NCBI GenBank assembly: GCA_019634835.1
Contig: JAHCAO010000008.1
Coordinates: 1 to 64,000 of the forward strand
Source of the DNA: Gammaproteobacteria bacterium
GTDB taxonomy: Bacteria; Pseudomonadota; Gammaproteobacteria; DSM-16500
Length of the DNA: 64,000 bases
Direction of reading: 5' to 3'
Shown piece by piece: positions 25,334 through 35,239 of this stretch; the first letter of the stretch is position 1, and each line of letters opens with the position of its first letter. The notes beneath the pieces were generated by a model, which saw only the letters and a list, made by a program, of their open reading frames with translations, ran no database searches and was not told the DNA's origin. The position numbers and the translations under genes were made by a program.

Positions 25334-27622
25334 ATGCTAGACAAAGAACTGGAATTTACCCTCAATACAGCGTTTAAAGAAGCGCGTAATAAACGGCATG
25401 AATTTGTTACGGTAGAACATCTGTTATTAGCGCTGCTCGAAAATTCTTCTGCTCTTGAAGTGTTGAAAGCATGTGGAGGGAATGTTAATCGTCTACGTAG
25501 CAATTTGACGGAATTCATTGATCGTACTACACCTGTTATTCCTTTGAATGTCCATGATAGAGATACCCAGCCTACTCTAGGTTTTCAGCGTGTTATTCAA
25601 CGTGCCGTTTTTCAAGTTCAATCTTCAGGAAAAACTGAAGTGGCAGGTGCTAATATTCTTGCGGCAATATTTAGTGAACAAGAAAGTCAAAGTGTTTACT
25701 TTATTAGACAGGAAAATATTAGCCGGTTAGATGTCATTAATTATATTGCACATGGAACAGCAAAACCTAAACCATTGCAGCAGCGTGAAGATCATCCTTT
25801 CAATCATTATTCTGAAGATGCGGAAGGAATGGGAGAAGAGAGTGGTACGAGTCCATTAGAACTTTATACGACTAATCTTAACGCGAGAGCAAAAGTGGGC
25901 TTAATCGATCCATTAATTGGCCGTGAAGAAGAAATTGAGCGTACGATACAAGTACTGTGCAGGCGCCGTAAAAATAATCCCTTATTAGTGGGTGAAGCAG
26001 GAGTAGGTAAAACGGCGATTGCAGAAGGATTAGCAAGGTTGGTTATGGAGAAGAAAGTCCCAGCTGTCTTGTTTGATAGTACGATTTATTCTTTAGATCT
26101 TGGTAGTTTGCTTGCAGGAACAAAATATCGCGGTGATTTTGAGAAACGACTAAAAAATGTTTTGCATCAGTTAAAAGAACAAAAAGGCGCCATACTGTTT
26201 ATTGATGAAATCCACACTATTATCGGTGCGGGCGCTGCTTCTGGTGGTTTGATGGATGTATCTAATCTGATTAAGCCCTTGCTTGCATCTGGTGAGCTGA
26301 CGTGTATTGGCTCAACGACTTATAAAGAGTATCGCAGTATTTTTGAAAAAGACCATGCGCTTGATAGACGCTTTCAAAAAATAGATGTGAAAGAGCCGAC
26401 TATTGAGCAATCCATCGAAATTTTGAAAGGATTACGCGGTCGTTTTGAAGCGCACCATCATGTGAAATATACCGATGATGCTTTAGAAGCATCTGCACGC
26501 TTATCAGACCGTTATATCAGTGATCGTCATTTACCTGATAAGGCAATTGATCTTGTGGATGAAGTGGGTGCATATCAATATTTATTACCAGAAGTGAATC
26601 GAAAAAAAGTGATTGATGTGGTGGACATTGAAAAAATGGTTGCAAAAATTGCAAGAGTCCCTGAACGAAATGTATCTGCATCCGATCGGGAAGTGTTGAA
26701 AAATCTGACTCGTGATCTCAAGATGATGATCTTTGGACAAGATGAATCTATTGAAACGCTGGGTGCTGCGGTGAAACTGGCGCGATCAGGATTACGTGAT
26801 CCTAACAAGCCAATCGGTTCATTCTTGTTTGTTGGGCCAACAGGTGTAGGTAAAACAGAGGTGTGCAAACAGCTTGCTAAAATCATGGGGGTGGAGTTAG
26901 TACGTTTTGATATGTCTGAATATATGGAACGTCATTCTGTGTCTAGGTTAATTGGCGCACCTCCTGGTTATGTAGGTTATGATGAAGGTGGATTATTGAC
27001 TGAGGCAGTCAATAAAACACCTCATTCAATAGTATTATTGGACGAAATTGAAAAAGCCCATCCTGATGTTTACAACTTGTTATTACAAATCATGGATCAT
27101 GGTACGTTAACTGATATGAATGGCCGTAAAACAGACTTTCGCCATACTGTGTTGATCATGACATCGAATGCAGGAGCTGATGTCATTGATAAAGTAAACA
27201 TTGGGTTCACTTTACAAGATGGTGCGAGTGATATTATGGCTGCCGTAAACCGGATTTTTTCGCCAGAGTTTCGTAACCGTCTCGATGCCGTGATTCAGTT
27301 TAAAGCGTTAGATAACAAAACAATACTTTCTGTAGTGAATAAATTCATTGCTGAGCTTGAGAGTCAGCTTGAAAATAAACATGTTATGTTAGAAGTGGAT
27401 GAAGGAGCCCGCGCATGGTTAGCGAGAAATGGCTATGATAAAAAGATGGGCGCTCGTCCCATGGCCAGACTCATACAAGAACAAATTAAAAAGCCATTAG
27501 CAGAAGAATTGCTTTTTGGTTCTCTTAGCCATGGAGGTCATGTAAAAGTAACAATAGAAAAAGGTAAAATTAAATTCTTGATTGAAGATACATCTGATAC
27601 AGCCATTGTAAAAGTAAATTAA
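25334..27622 (+). CDS. clpA: ATP-dependent Clp protease ATP-binding subunit ClpA
   Basis: A 762-residue AAA+ unfoldase. The N-domain (residues 1-145) opens LDKELEFTLNTAFKEA. D1 has Walker A GEAGVGKTA and D2 has GPTGVGKTE. NIGFT, with an IGF loop that docks to ClpP, lies near residue 620. The ATG at 25334 has GAGGAGG before it; the frame extends 21 codons further upstream without family similarity. It unfolds substrates for ClpP. No clpP or clpS is in the window. Confidence 0.95.
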   Translation: MLDKELEFTLNTAFKEARNKRHEFVTVEHLLLALLENSSALEVLKACGGNVNRLRSNLTEFIDRTTPVIPLNVHDRDTQPTLGFQRVIQRAVFQVQSSGKTEVAGANILAAIFSEQESQSVYFIRQENISRLDVINYIAHGTAKPKPLQQREDHPFNHYSEDAEGMGEESGTSPLELYTTNLNARAKVGLIDPLIGREEEIERTIQVLCRRRKNNPLLVGEAGVGKTAIAEGLARLVMEKKVPAVLFDSTIYSLDLGSLLAGTKYRGDFEKRLKNVLHQLKEQKGAILFIDEIHTIIGAGAASGGLMDVSNLIKPLLASGELTCIGSTTYKEYRSIFEKDHALDRRFQKIDVKEPTIEQSIEILKGLRGRFEAHHHVKYTDDALEASARLSDRYISDRHLPDKAIDLVDEVGAYQYLLPEVNRKKVIDVVDIEKMVAKIARVPERNVSASDREVLKNLTRDLKMMIFGQDESIETLGAAVKLARSGLRDPNKPIGSFLFVGPTGVGKTEVCKQLAKIMGVELVRFDMSEYMERHSVSRLIGAPPGYVGYDEGGLLTEAVNKTPHSIVLLDEIEKAHPDVYNLLLQIMDHGTLTDMNGRKTDFRHTVLIMTSNAGADVIDKVNIGFTLQDGASDIMAAVNRIFSPEFRNRLDAVIQFKALDNKTILSVVNKFIAELESQLENKHVMLEVDEGARAWLARNGYDKKMGARPMARLIQEQIKKPLAEELLFGSLSHGGHVKVTIEKGKIKFLIEDTSDTAIVKVN

Positions 27623-27656
27623 AACAAATGTCCTCATCATTGATAATGGTTGACTT

Positions 27657-27681
27657 CCTAAGATGAAACGCTGTGGGTGTA
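27657..27681 (+). repeat. 25-bp dispersed motif, copy 1
   Basis: CCTAAGATGAAACGCTGTGG plus GTGTA matches 35171-35195 at 23 of 25 positions. Both copies lie just after the stop codon of a plus-strand gene (clpA, rarA). Confidence 0.5.
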
Positions 27682-27723
27682 CACTCAAATTTGCATTATA
27701 GATCAGTCGAGTGGAGCATTATG

Positions 27724-27981
27724 TTAATTTTCTTTCTCAGCAGGTGCTGGTCTTGCGCCACCTTCTTTATGACGGAAAGTAATACGGCCTTTGGTTAAAT
27801 CATAAGGGGTCATCTCTACCGTGACTTTATCGCCTTTTAAGATGCGAATATAGTTTTTACGCATCTTGCCAGAAATATGTGCTAGTACAATATGGCCATT
27901 ATCTAATTGCACTCTAAACATTGTATTAGGTAAGGCATCAATCACAGTGCCTTCCATTTCTATTTGTTCTTCTTTTGCCAT
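27724..27981 (-). CDS. infA: Translation initiation factor IF-1
   Basis: An 85-residue protein. The first 72 residues are a standard S1/OB-fold IF-1 ([56 protein letters not shown]). Thirteen additional residues ([12 protein letters not shown] region) extend the C-terminus beyond the usual end. It binds the 30S A-site region during initiation. The clpA-infA neighbourhood is conserved among gammaproteobacteria. Confidence 0.96.
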   Translation of the reverse strand: MAKEEQIEMEGTVIDALPNTMFRVQLDNGHIVLAHISGKMRKNYIRILKGDKVTVEMTPYDLTKGRITFRHKEGGARPAPAEKEN

Positions 27982-28030
27982 TTTTTCCGCCTTGCTAATG
28001 TTGAGTAATGATTATACCTGAGATCGGATG

Positions 28031-28102
28031 CATTACGAGTTTTTTGCAATGAGAGGATATGGGTATTTTTCCTTCCTAATTAACTGCAAAACACACTCAT
28101 CC
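28031..28102 (+). repeat. Dispersed palindromic element, copy A
   Basis: Between infA and trxB. The order of landmarks is GAGTTTTTTGCAATGAGAGG, GGGTATTTTTCCTTC and CTGCAAAACACACTCATCC. The outer segments are inverted repeats of each other with few mismatches. It aligns with copies at 10880, 33018 and 56830. Confidence 0.65.
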
Positions 28103-28106
28103 TATC

Positions 28107-29171
<1,065 letters not shown>

Positions 29172-29262
29172 CTACTTAAAGATTCCTTAAGAAAGCAATA
29201 ATAAATTCTTAATCAGGGTTGTGTTACATTGTTCAAAGTTAACCCAATTATAGGTCGCGATA

Positions 29263-30495
29263 ATGCTACACAATGACAAGCAATTTGAAGCGAGATATGT
29301 AATTAGACCAAGTAATCCTTTAAATATTAGCGATGATTACTTGAATTTACTTAATTATATCCAATTTTCTAAAGCTTATAAGAATCCTTATAGCCGTATT
29401 CGTATTGAAGGCCATACGATTTATTTTGGCTGCAGCTTGCGTGAAATAAAAGCTTCTTTACCTGAGTTGCCAAGTTTGTTGATGACATGGATAGGTGCTC
29501 ATGACTTTAGAGAAGGTGATGTCAGGAACAATATAAATAAAATTCGTGATTTAATATTTGAGGTTAAATTTCAGTATGAAGATGAACAAAATAAAGTGTT
29601 AAGTCAGGCAGAGAAAGAATTACCCCAAAGTGATATTTCAAGCTTGATTAATCCGTCGGAAACCGACATATTTACTGCGTTAGAAAAATGTAATGGAATT
29701 ATTATCGGTGACGGGGGACATCAAAGCAAATCAGCCAAAAAATTCATTATTGATAACATGTCACAGTTAAAATCATTAGGGCTTACAACGTTATGTCTTG
29801 AGCATGTATTTTCAGACACGATGCAAGAAATGCTAGATGCTTATATTCAAAGCGAAAGCGAAGTAATGCCTATTATGTTGTACGATTATCTGCGTATGCT
29901 AGATAGCGAATATGGTCTCTTAAAAGCAAATGATGTAGATATACAACCTTATTGCTTTACTGGTTTAGTGATGCAAGCTAAACGTTACAACATTAGAATA
30001 CTAGCCATTGATACAGCTGCGGTTTACGAAATTTTACCTTGGATCTCCTATTTGACTGCCAAGCGCATACTTGCTATGAATCATCATGCAGGTAAAGTAG
30101 TGAAAGAGAGTATCCAGCCTACCGATAAAGCCATTGTTTTCTGCGGGAGTACTCACTTATATAAATATGATGATGGTGTTCCAGGAATCTCAAGTTTCAT
30201 TCCATGGCCTAGTGTAACGGTAACTGAACAAAAATATTTACCCAAACTAATAAGTAAAAACGATTTATATTCATCTTCCAGTCTTACCATTGATGTCTCG
30301 GAGATGACTCAAGAAGCGAAAGATTTAGATGAGTTTATGCGCGAATCCAACAAACCTGAACGTCCAAAAAGAAATACCGTTTTCTTTTTCCACGAACCAG
30401 CCAATCTTCAAAATATAGCTGAACGTCAAGTAGCGACTGAGGTAACTACTAAGGTAGAAAAAAGAAGTCAAAATGATGGATGTATATTATCTTGA
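29263..30495 (+). CDS. TIKI/ChaN-like protein with C-terminal CaaX box, candidate effector
   Basis: A 410-residue AT-rich gene. The central domain (residues 145-310) has the layout of the TIKI/ChaN/EreA-like superfamily: a strand ending in GDGGH (149-153), a helix, LCLEHV (Glu180), and later CGSTHLYK (His298) followed by GVPGIS. Similar domains occur in large bacterial membrane-targeted toxins; catalytic function is uncertain. The last four residues are CILS (407-410), a CaaX-type prenylation motif as used by some Legionella effectors after delivery into host cells. No signal peptide. It lies between trxB and ftsK and has its own strong terminator. The effector role is inference. Confidence 0.7.
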   Translation: MLHNDKQFEARYVIRPSNPLNISDDYLNLLNYIQFSKAYKNPYSRIRIEGHTIYFGCSLREIKASLPELPSLLMTWIGAHDFREGDVRNNINKIRDLIFEVKFQYEDEQNKVLSQAEKELPQSDISSLINPSETDIFTALEKCNGIIIGDGGHQSKSAKKFIIDNMSQLKSLGLTTLCLEHVFSDTMQEMLDAYIQSESEVMPIMLYDYLRMLDSEYGLLKANDVDIQPYCFTGLVMQAKRYNIRILAIDTAAVYEILPWISYLTAKRILAMNHHAGKVVKESIQPTDKAIVFCGSTHLYKYDDGVPGISSFIPWPSVTVTEQKYLPKLISKNDLYSSSSLTIDVSEMTQEAKDLDEFMRESNKPERPKRNTVFFFHEPANLQNIAERQVATEVTTKVEKRSQNDGCILS

Positions 30496-30575
30496 TCGCG
30501 TAGACCCTACAATTTTCCGCAAGACATTTCCAATCAGGTTTCCCAGCTAATCGCGCAAAGCGATATAGCACAGAG

Positions 30576-30605
30576 AAAAACTCGGTCGCTTACGACCGAG
30601 TTTTT
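30576..30605. terminator. Strong intrinsic terminator
   Basis: AAAAACTCGGTCG (30576-30588) and CGACCGAGTTTTT (30593-30605) form a perfect 13-bp hairpin with a 4-nt loop and a T5 tail on either strand. It follows the CaaX-protein gene and isolates it from ftsK. Confidence 0.9.
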
Positions 30606-30704
30606 ATACTTACATTGTAGCATTCACTAAGGTGTTAAAAATCGCAAATTACGTCTATGTAAGGTATAGTACGGAAAGATAGATGACTGGCAATGTAATT
30701 AACT

Positions 30705-33008
30705 ATGAAGAATCGTCACAAACAGGCAATTGATAACAAAAAACGCAAACCATTATCACCACAAATGTGGCATCGTTTACGCGAAGGCTTTTTCCTCATT
30801 TCAGTTGCATGCGCAGTATTTTTATTGATTTCCCTCGTTACTTATCATACTAGTGATCCTGGATGGTCTAGCACAGGTTTAGGTAGAAAAGTTGTAAATT
30901 GGGGAGGCTATGTAGGGGCTTGGATGGCGGATGTTTTTTTATCTTTGTTTGGCGTCGTTGCTTACTTTTTCCCATTTTTAATTATTTTGTCCAGTTGGCT
31001 GAGTGTACAAGCGTGCGAAGGGACACAAAAAAAACCTTATGAATGGGTGTTTAAGTTGATTGGGTGGTTATTCTTGGTGGCAAGCTGTTGTGGGTTAGTG
31101 AATTTTTACTTTCAAATAAAATCGCATTTACCTACAGGTTCTGGCGGAATTATGGGTGATTTGTTGGGCTATGGATTATCGTTGTTATTCAACAAAACGG
31201 GCAGTACTTTATTATTTACTACGACATTATTATGCGGGATTACGCTGGTCACCGGATTGTCTTGGCTTTGGGTAATAGAAACAATAGGAGCTAGAGTCTA
31301 TCAATTTTGGGGTCATTTGCGTGAATATCACAAACAACTCACTGTGAAAGTCACTACAAAAATAGAGCCTGTTGTTGAAGAAAAAAAATTTAAGACACGT
31401 GAAGAATCTATTATTGTTGAGCGTACCATGCTTCCACCCATACCAAAGCCTGTTATTGTACCAAAGATTGAGCCAGTAAAAGAAAAAAAGAAAATTGAGA
31501 TAGATTCTAGTATCAAATTGGCGCCAGGGACTTTACCACCTTTCACATTATTGAATCCTACTTCATCGGCAACTGAAAAACCTTTTTCGAGCATATCCTT
31601 TGAAGAATTGTCGCAACTCGTAGAGCAACGGTTGTTTGATTTTGGTGTGGAAGTTAAAGTGGTTGCTGTGCTCCCTGGCCCTATTATTACCCGCTTTGAA
31701 TTGGATTTAGCGCCCGGCATTAAAGTTAGCAAAATTACTGGTCTTGCAAAAGATATCGCCCGCTCACTCTCTGCTGTTAGCGTGCGAGTAGTGGAAGTCG
31801 TGCCAGGTAAGTCTGTTATTGCCCTAGAAATCCCTAATGAAAATCGTGAGCTTGTTACTTTGCGTGATATTGTGGAATCACAACGCTATGCTCAAGCGCG
31901 TTCTCCAGTGAGTTTAGTATTAGGTAAAGATATCTCTGGTCATCCAGTGGTGGTGGATTTGGCTAAAATGCCTCATTTATTAGTAGCAGGTACCACTGGT
32001 TCTGGTAAATCTGTTAGTTTAAACGCCATGCTTTTGAGTATGTTATTCAAAGCAACACCAGAGCAGCTGCGTTTTATTATGATTGATCCAAAAATGCTAG
32101 AGCTTTCTGTGTACGATGGTATTCCACATTTGCTGACACCTGTTATTACAGATATGAAAGATGCTGCTAATGCTTTACGTTGGTGTGTGGCTGAAATGGA
32201 TAAGCGTTACCGTCTTATGGCATCTGTGGGAGTGCGTAATATCAGTGGTTATAACCAAAAGGTAAGTGATGCAATCAAGCAAGGCCAACCTATTCCTATT
32301 CCTGGCATATTAGTGACGGATGAAGAAACAGCAAAAATTCATTTGGAACCTTTACCTATTATTGTTGTCATTGTAGATGAACTGGCGGACATGATGATGG
32401 TGGTGGGTAAGAAAGTAGAGGATTTAATCGCGCGCATAGCGCAAAAAGCGCGTGCGGCTGGCATTCATTTAATTATCGCAACGCAACGTCCTTCAGTGGA
32501 CGTGATTACAGGTTTAATTAAGGCAAATATTCCCACTCGAGTGGCTTTTCAAGTTTCATCTCGAATCGATTCCCGTACCATTTTAGATCAACAAGGTGCT
32601 GAACAGTTATTAGGACATGGTGATATGTTATATTTGCCACCTGGTGCGGGAGTGCCTGTTCGTGTACATGGGGCTTATGTTGCAGATGAAGAAGTGCATC
32701 GAGTGGTGGCAGCATGGCGAAGTGGTGGCACACCGGATTATTTGTATACAGTGACAGATGAAATCAGTGACACAGGTGGTAGTGCCGATGGAAATGGTTC
32801 AGGAGAGGTGGACCCATTATATGATGAAGCTGTGCGTATTATCACGGAAAGTCGTCGTGCATCTATCTCTTTAGTTCAGCGGCGTTTACGTATAGGTTAC
32901 AACCGTGCTGCCCGTATCATGGAGGAAATGGAAGTCGCTGGCATTGTCAGCTCTATGGATAATAGTGGTATAAGAGAAGTATTGGCAGCAGCTCCACCGC
33001 TGGATTGA
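30705..33008 (+). CDS. ftsK: DNA translocase FtsK
   Basis: A 767-residue divisome DNA pump. It has four transmembrane segments in residues 25-200, a short charged linker, then the motor with Walker [12 protein letters not shown], Walker [14 protein letters not shown] and the [16 protein letters not shown] segment. A C-terminal gamma winged-helix ([23 protein letters not shown]) recognises KOPS. The linker is much shorter than in E. coli FtsK (1329 residues), as in many bacteria. It leads ftsK-lolA-rarA. Confidence 0.96.
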   Translation: MKNRHKQAIDNKKRKPLSPQMWHRLREGFFLISVACAVFLLISLVTYHTSDPGWSSTGLGRKVVNWGGYVGAWMADVFLSLFGVVAYFFPFLIILSSWLSVQACEGTQKKPYEWVFKLIGWLFLVASCCGLVNFYFQIKSHLPTGSGGIMGDLLGYGLSLLFNKTGSTLLFTTTLLCGITLVTGLSWLWVIETIGARVYQFWGHLREYHKQLTVKVTTKIEPVVEEKKFKTREESIIVERTMLPPIPKPVIVPKIEPVKEKKKIEIDSSIKLAPGTLPPFTLLNPTSSATEKPFSSISFEELSQLVEQRLFDFGVEVKVVAVLPGPIITRFELDLAPGIKVSKITGLAKDIARSLSAVSVRVVEVVPGKSVIALEIPNENRELVTLRDIVESQRYAQARSPVSLVLGKDISGHPVVVDLAKMPHLLVAGTTGSGKSVSLNAMLLSMLFKATPEQLRFIMIDPKMLELSVYDGIPHLLTPVITDMKDAANALRWCVAEMDKRYRLMASVGVRNISGYNQKVSDAIKQGQPIPIPGILVTDEETAKIHLEPLPIIVVIVDELADMMMVVGKKVEDLIARIAQKARAAGIHLIIATQRPSVDVITGLIKANIPTRVAFQVSSRIDSRTILDQQGAEQLLGHGDMLYLPPGAGVPVRVHGAYVADEEVHRVVAAWRSGGTPDYLYTVTDEISDTGGSADGNGSGEVDPLYDEAVRIITESRRASISLVQRRLRIGYNRAARIMEEMEVAGIVSSMDNSGIREVLAAAPPLD

Positions 33009-33017
33009 AACCGGGTA

Positions 33018-33180
33018 CATGATGAGTGTTTTACAGCGAAAGGCGGAGGGTATTTTGTATGAACCATTCGCTTGCAGACAGGCGTTTGCGAGGGGAAGAC
33101 CCGCTCAAGGAGGAGTTGTTTTGTGGTGAAGAGTGAAGGAAAAATATCCTCCGTCTTTCGCTGTAAAACACTCATCATGC
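33018..33180. repeat. Dispersed palindromic element, copy C (double, inverted)
   Basis: A 163-bp element between ftsK and lolA. Its two ends are a 39-bp inverted repeat with two mismatches, starting CATGATGAGTGTTTTACAGC on each strand. Read on the minus strand, the right half continues GGATATTTTTCCTTC, then TTCACCACAAAACAACTCCTCC, aligning with copies A and B. The central part has smaller stems. Confidence 0.7.
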
Positions 33181-33215
33181 ATCCATTGAAATTCCATCAT
33201 TAAAGAGGAAGAATC

Positions 33216-33860
33216 ATGAAATTGTCTTTGATTCAGTATTTGACTGCGCTGATAATCTGTATTTTTATTACTGCAGCACACGCTGTTCCTGCCTCCGCAG
33301 ACTTATCAAAATTATTGAATGCAGTAAACAGCATGCAAGCAGGTTTTGTTCAAACAGCATATGATTATCATGGTAAGGCGACTCAGAAATCGTATGGACG
33401 CATGGCCATGCAGCGCCCCGGAAAGTTCCGCTGGGATGTGACTAAGCCTATTCCTCAGTTGATTATTGCAAACCAAACAAAACTTTTTATTTATGACGCT
33501 GATTTAGAACAGCTTACCATTCGCTCGCTTAACAAAACAGCAGGTGAAACGCCAGCTTTGTTGTTAAGCCACGATAATAAGACGCTAGAAACAAATTTTA
33601 TTGTTAAATCGACACAGAAAAACGATCCATCCTGGCGTTGGTTTGTATTGACACCGAAAAAACCAGATAACATGTTCGAATCAATACAAATAGGGTTTGC
33701 GGGCAATCAAATTCGTGAAATGCACCTTCAGGATAATTTAGGAAATGTGACAGTCATTCAATTTCAGAATATTAAACAGAATATTAATTTGTCATCCTCA
33801 TTATTTACTTTTAAACCTTCCTCTCGTGTAGATATTATCGATGAAACACGTAAAAAATGA
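33216..33860 (+). CDS. lolA: Outer-membrane lipoprotein carrier protein
   Basis: A 214-residue periplasmic chaperone that carries lipoproteins from LolCDE to LolB. It has a signal peptide (IQYLTALIICIFITAAHAVPASA) and typical LolA strands (MQAGFVQTAYDYHG, GRMAMQRPGKFRWDVTKP, KLFIYDADLEQLTIR). Its end overlaps rarA by 20 bp. GAGGAAG precedes the start. Confidence 0.93.
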   Translation: MKLSLIQYLTALIICIFITAAHAVPASADLSKLLNAVNSMQAGFVQTAYDYHGKATQKSYGRMAMQRPGKFRWDVTKPIPQLIIANQTKLFIYDADLEQLTIRSLNKTAGETPALLLSHDNKTLETNFIVKSTQKNDPSWRWFVLTPKKPDNMFESIQIGFAGNQIREMHLQDNLGNVTVIQFQNIKQNINLSSSLFTFKPSSRVDIIDETRKK

Positions 33861-35166
33861 GAAAACTATTGTTGCATCATTTCAGCCATTAGCAACGCGA
33901 ATGCGTCCTCAATCGTTGGATGAGTTTATTGGGCAATCACATTTATTGGGTTTAGATAAACCATTGCGGCGAGCGATTGAGCAAGGAATATTGCATTCTA
34001 TGATTTTATGGGGGCCACCTGGCACGGGAAAAACGACGCTTGCGCAACTAATGGCGGACAAAACCCATGCTCGATTTCAACGGTTATCGGCCATTTCTTC
34101 TGGTGTAAAAGATATTCGTAAAGTGGTGGAAGACGCTCAGGTTGCTAGGATAGAGCACAAGCAAGCCACTATTTTATTCATTGATGAAGTTCATCGTTTT
34201 AATAAAGCGCAGCAAGATGTGTTTTTACCATTTGTTGAAGATGGGACTTTTGTCTTAATTGGTGCTACGACGGAGAATCCTTCATTTGAGCTAAATAGTG
34301 CATTATTGTCTCGTACCCGGGTCTATGTGCTGAAGAGGCTATCAGAAGATGAATTGTTACAAATCTTGCAGACTGCATTAAATGATAAAGATCGAGGGGT
34401 TGGCAAGCTATCATTAAAATTTCCCAGTGAATTACAAGTCATTTTAGTGCGCGCAGCGGACGGTGATGCACGACAAGTACTTAATCTATTAGAGATAATT
34501 TCTGATTTAGCGCAAGATCATAGCTTGACTGTGACAAAAGAGTTACTGGCTGAAGTGATTCAAGTGAACCTTCGGCGCTTTGATAAGCAAGGTGAGGCGT
34601 TTTATGATCAAATCTCAGCGTTGCATAAAGCTGTACGTGGTTCAGCACCTGATGCTGCATTATATTGGTTATGCCGAATGTTAGACGGAGGGTGTGATCC
34701 GCTTTACATTGCGAGACGTACGATACGCATGGCGAGCGAAGACATTGGCTTGGCTGATCTGCGTGCATTGGAGTTGGCAATTCATGCTTGTGAAGTATAT
34801 GAAAGACTAGGTTCACCAGAAGGTGAGCTGGCTCTTGCCCAAGCAATCGTTTATCTTTCTTGTGCTCCAAAAAGTAATGCGATTTATATTGCTTTAGGTG
34901 ATGCAATGCAAGATGCTAAAAAATATGGATCTTTGGATGTTCCGTTACATATTCGTAATGCGCCCACTGCGTTAATGCAGGATTTAGGTTATGGCAAAGG
35001 ATACCGTTATGCGCATGATGAACCAGAAGCTTATGCAGCAGGTGAAAGTTATTTTCCGGACGAATTGTCTGAGCGTATTTATTATCATCCTACATCACGT
35101 GGTTTAGAGGCGAAAATTGCTGAACGCCTTGCCTACTTTCGTGGATTAGATAAAAAAAGTAAGTAA
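33841..35166 (+). CDS. rarA: Replication-associated recombination protein RarA (MgsA)
   Basis: A 441-residue AAA+ ATPase of the clamp-loader clade acting at stalled forks. It opens LATRMRPQSLDEFIGQSHLLG. Walker A is GPPGTGKTT, Walker B LFIDEVHRF, and sensor 1 IGATTENPSF. The C-terminal tetramerisation region includes YHPTSRGLEAKIAERL. The start overlaps lolA by 20 bp in another frame, matching the conserved lolA-rarA order. Confidence 0.95.
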   Translation: MKHVKNEKTIVASFQPLATRMRPQSLDEFIGQSHLLGLDKPLRRAIEQGILHSMILWGPPGTGKTTLAQLMADKTHARFQRLSAISSGVKDIRKVVEDAQVARIEHKQATILFIDEVHRFNKAQQDVFLPFVEDGTFVLIGATTENPSFELNSALLSRTRVYVLKRLSEDELLQILQTALNDKDRGVGKLSLKFPSELQVILVRAADGDARQVLNLLEIISDLAQDHSLTVTKELLAEVIQVNLRRFDKQGEAFYDQISALHKAVRGSAPDAALYWLCRMLDGGCDPLYIARRTIRMASEDIGLADLRALELAIHACEVYERLGSPEGELALAQAIVYLSCAPKSNAIYIALGDAMQDAKKYGSLDVPLHIRNAPTALMQDLGYGKGYRYAHDEPEAYAAGESYFPDELSERIYYHPTSRGLEAKIAERLAYFRGLDKKSK

Positions 35167-35170
35167 AACA

Positions 35171-35195
35171 CCTAAAATGAAACGCTGTGGATGTA
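35171..35195 (+). repeat. 25-bp dispersed motif, copy 2
   Basis: CCTAAAATGAAACGCTGTGG plus ATGTA, 5 bp after the rarA stop. It matches 27657-27681 at 23 of 25 positions, and GCAT plus A/T-rich sequence follows in both copies. Confidence 0.5.
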
Positions 35196-35239
35196 TTTAG
35201 CATAATGCTTTCTCTACTGTTTTTGGAGATAATTAATAA

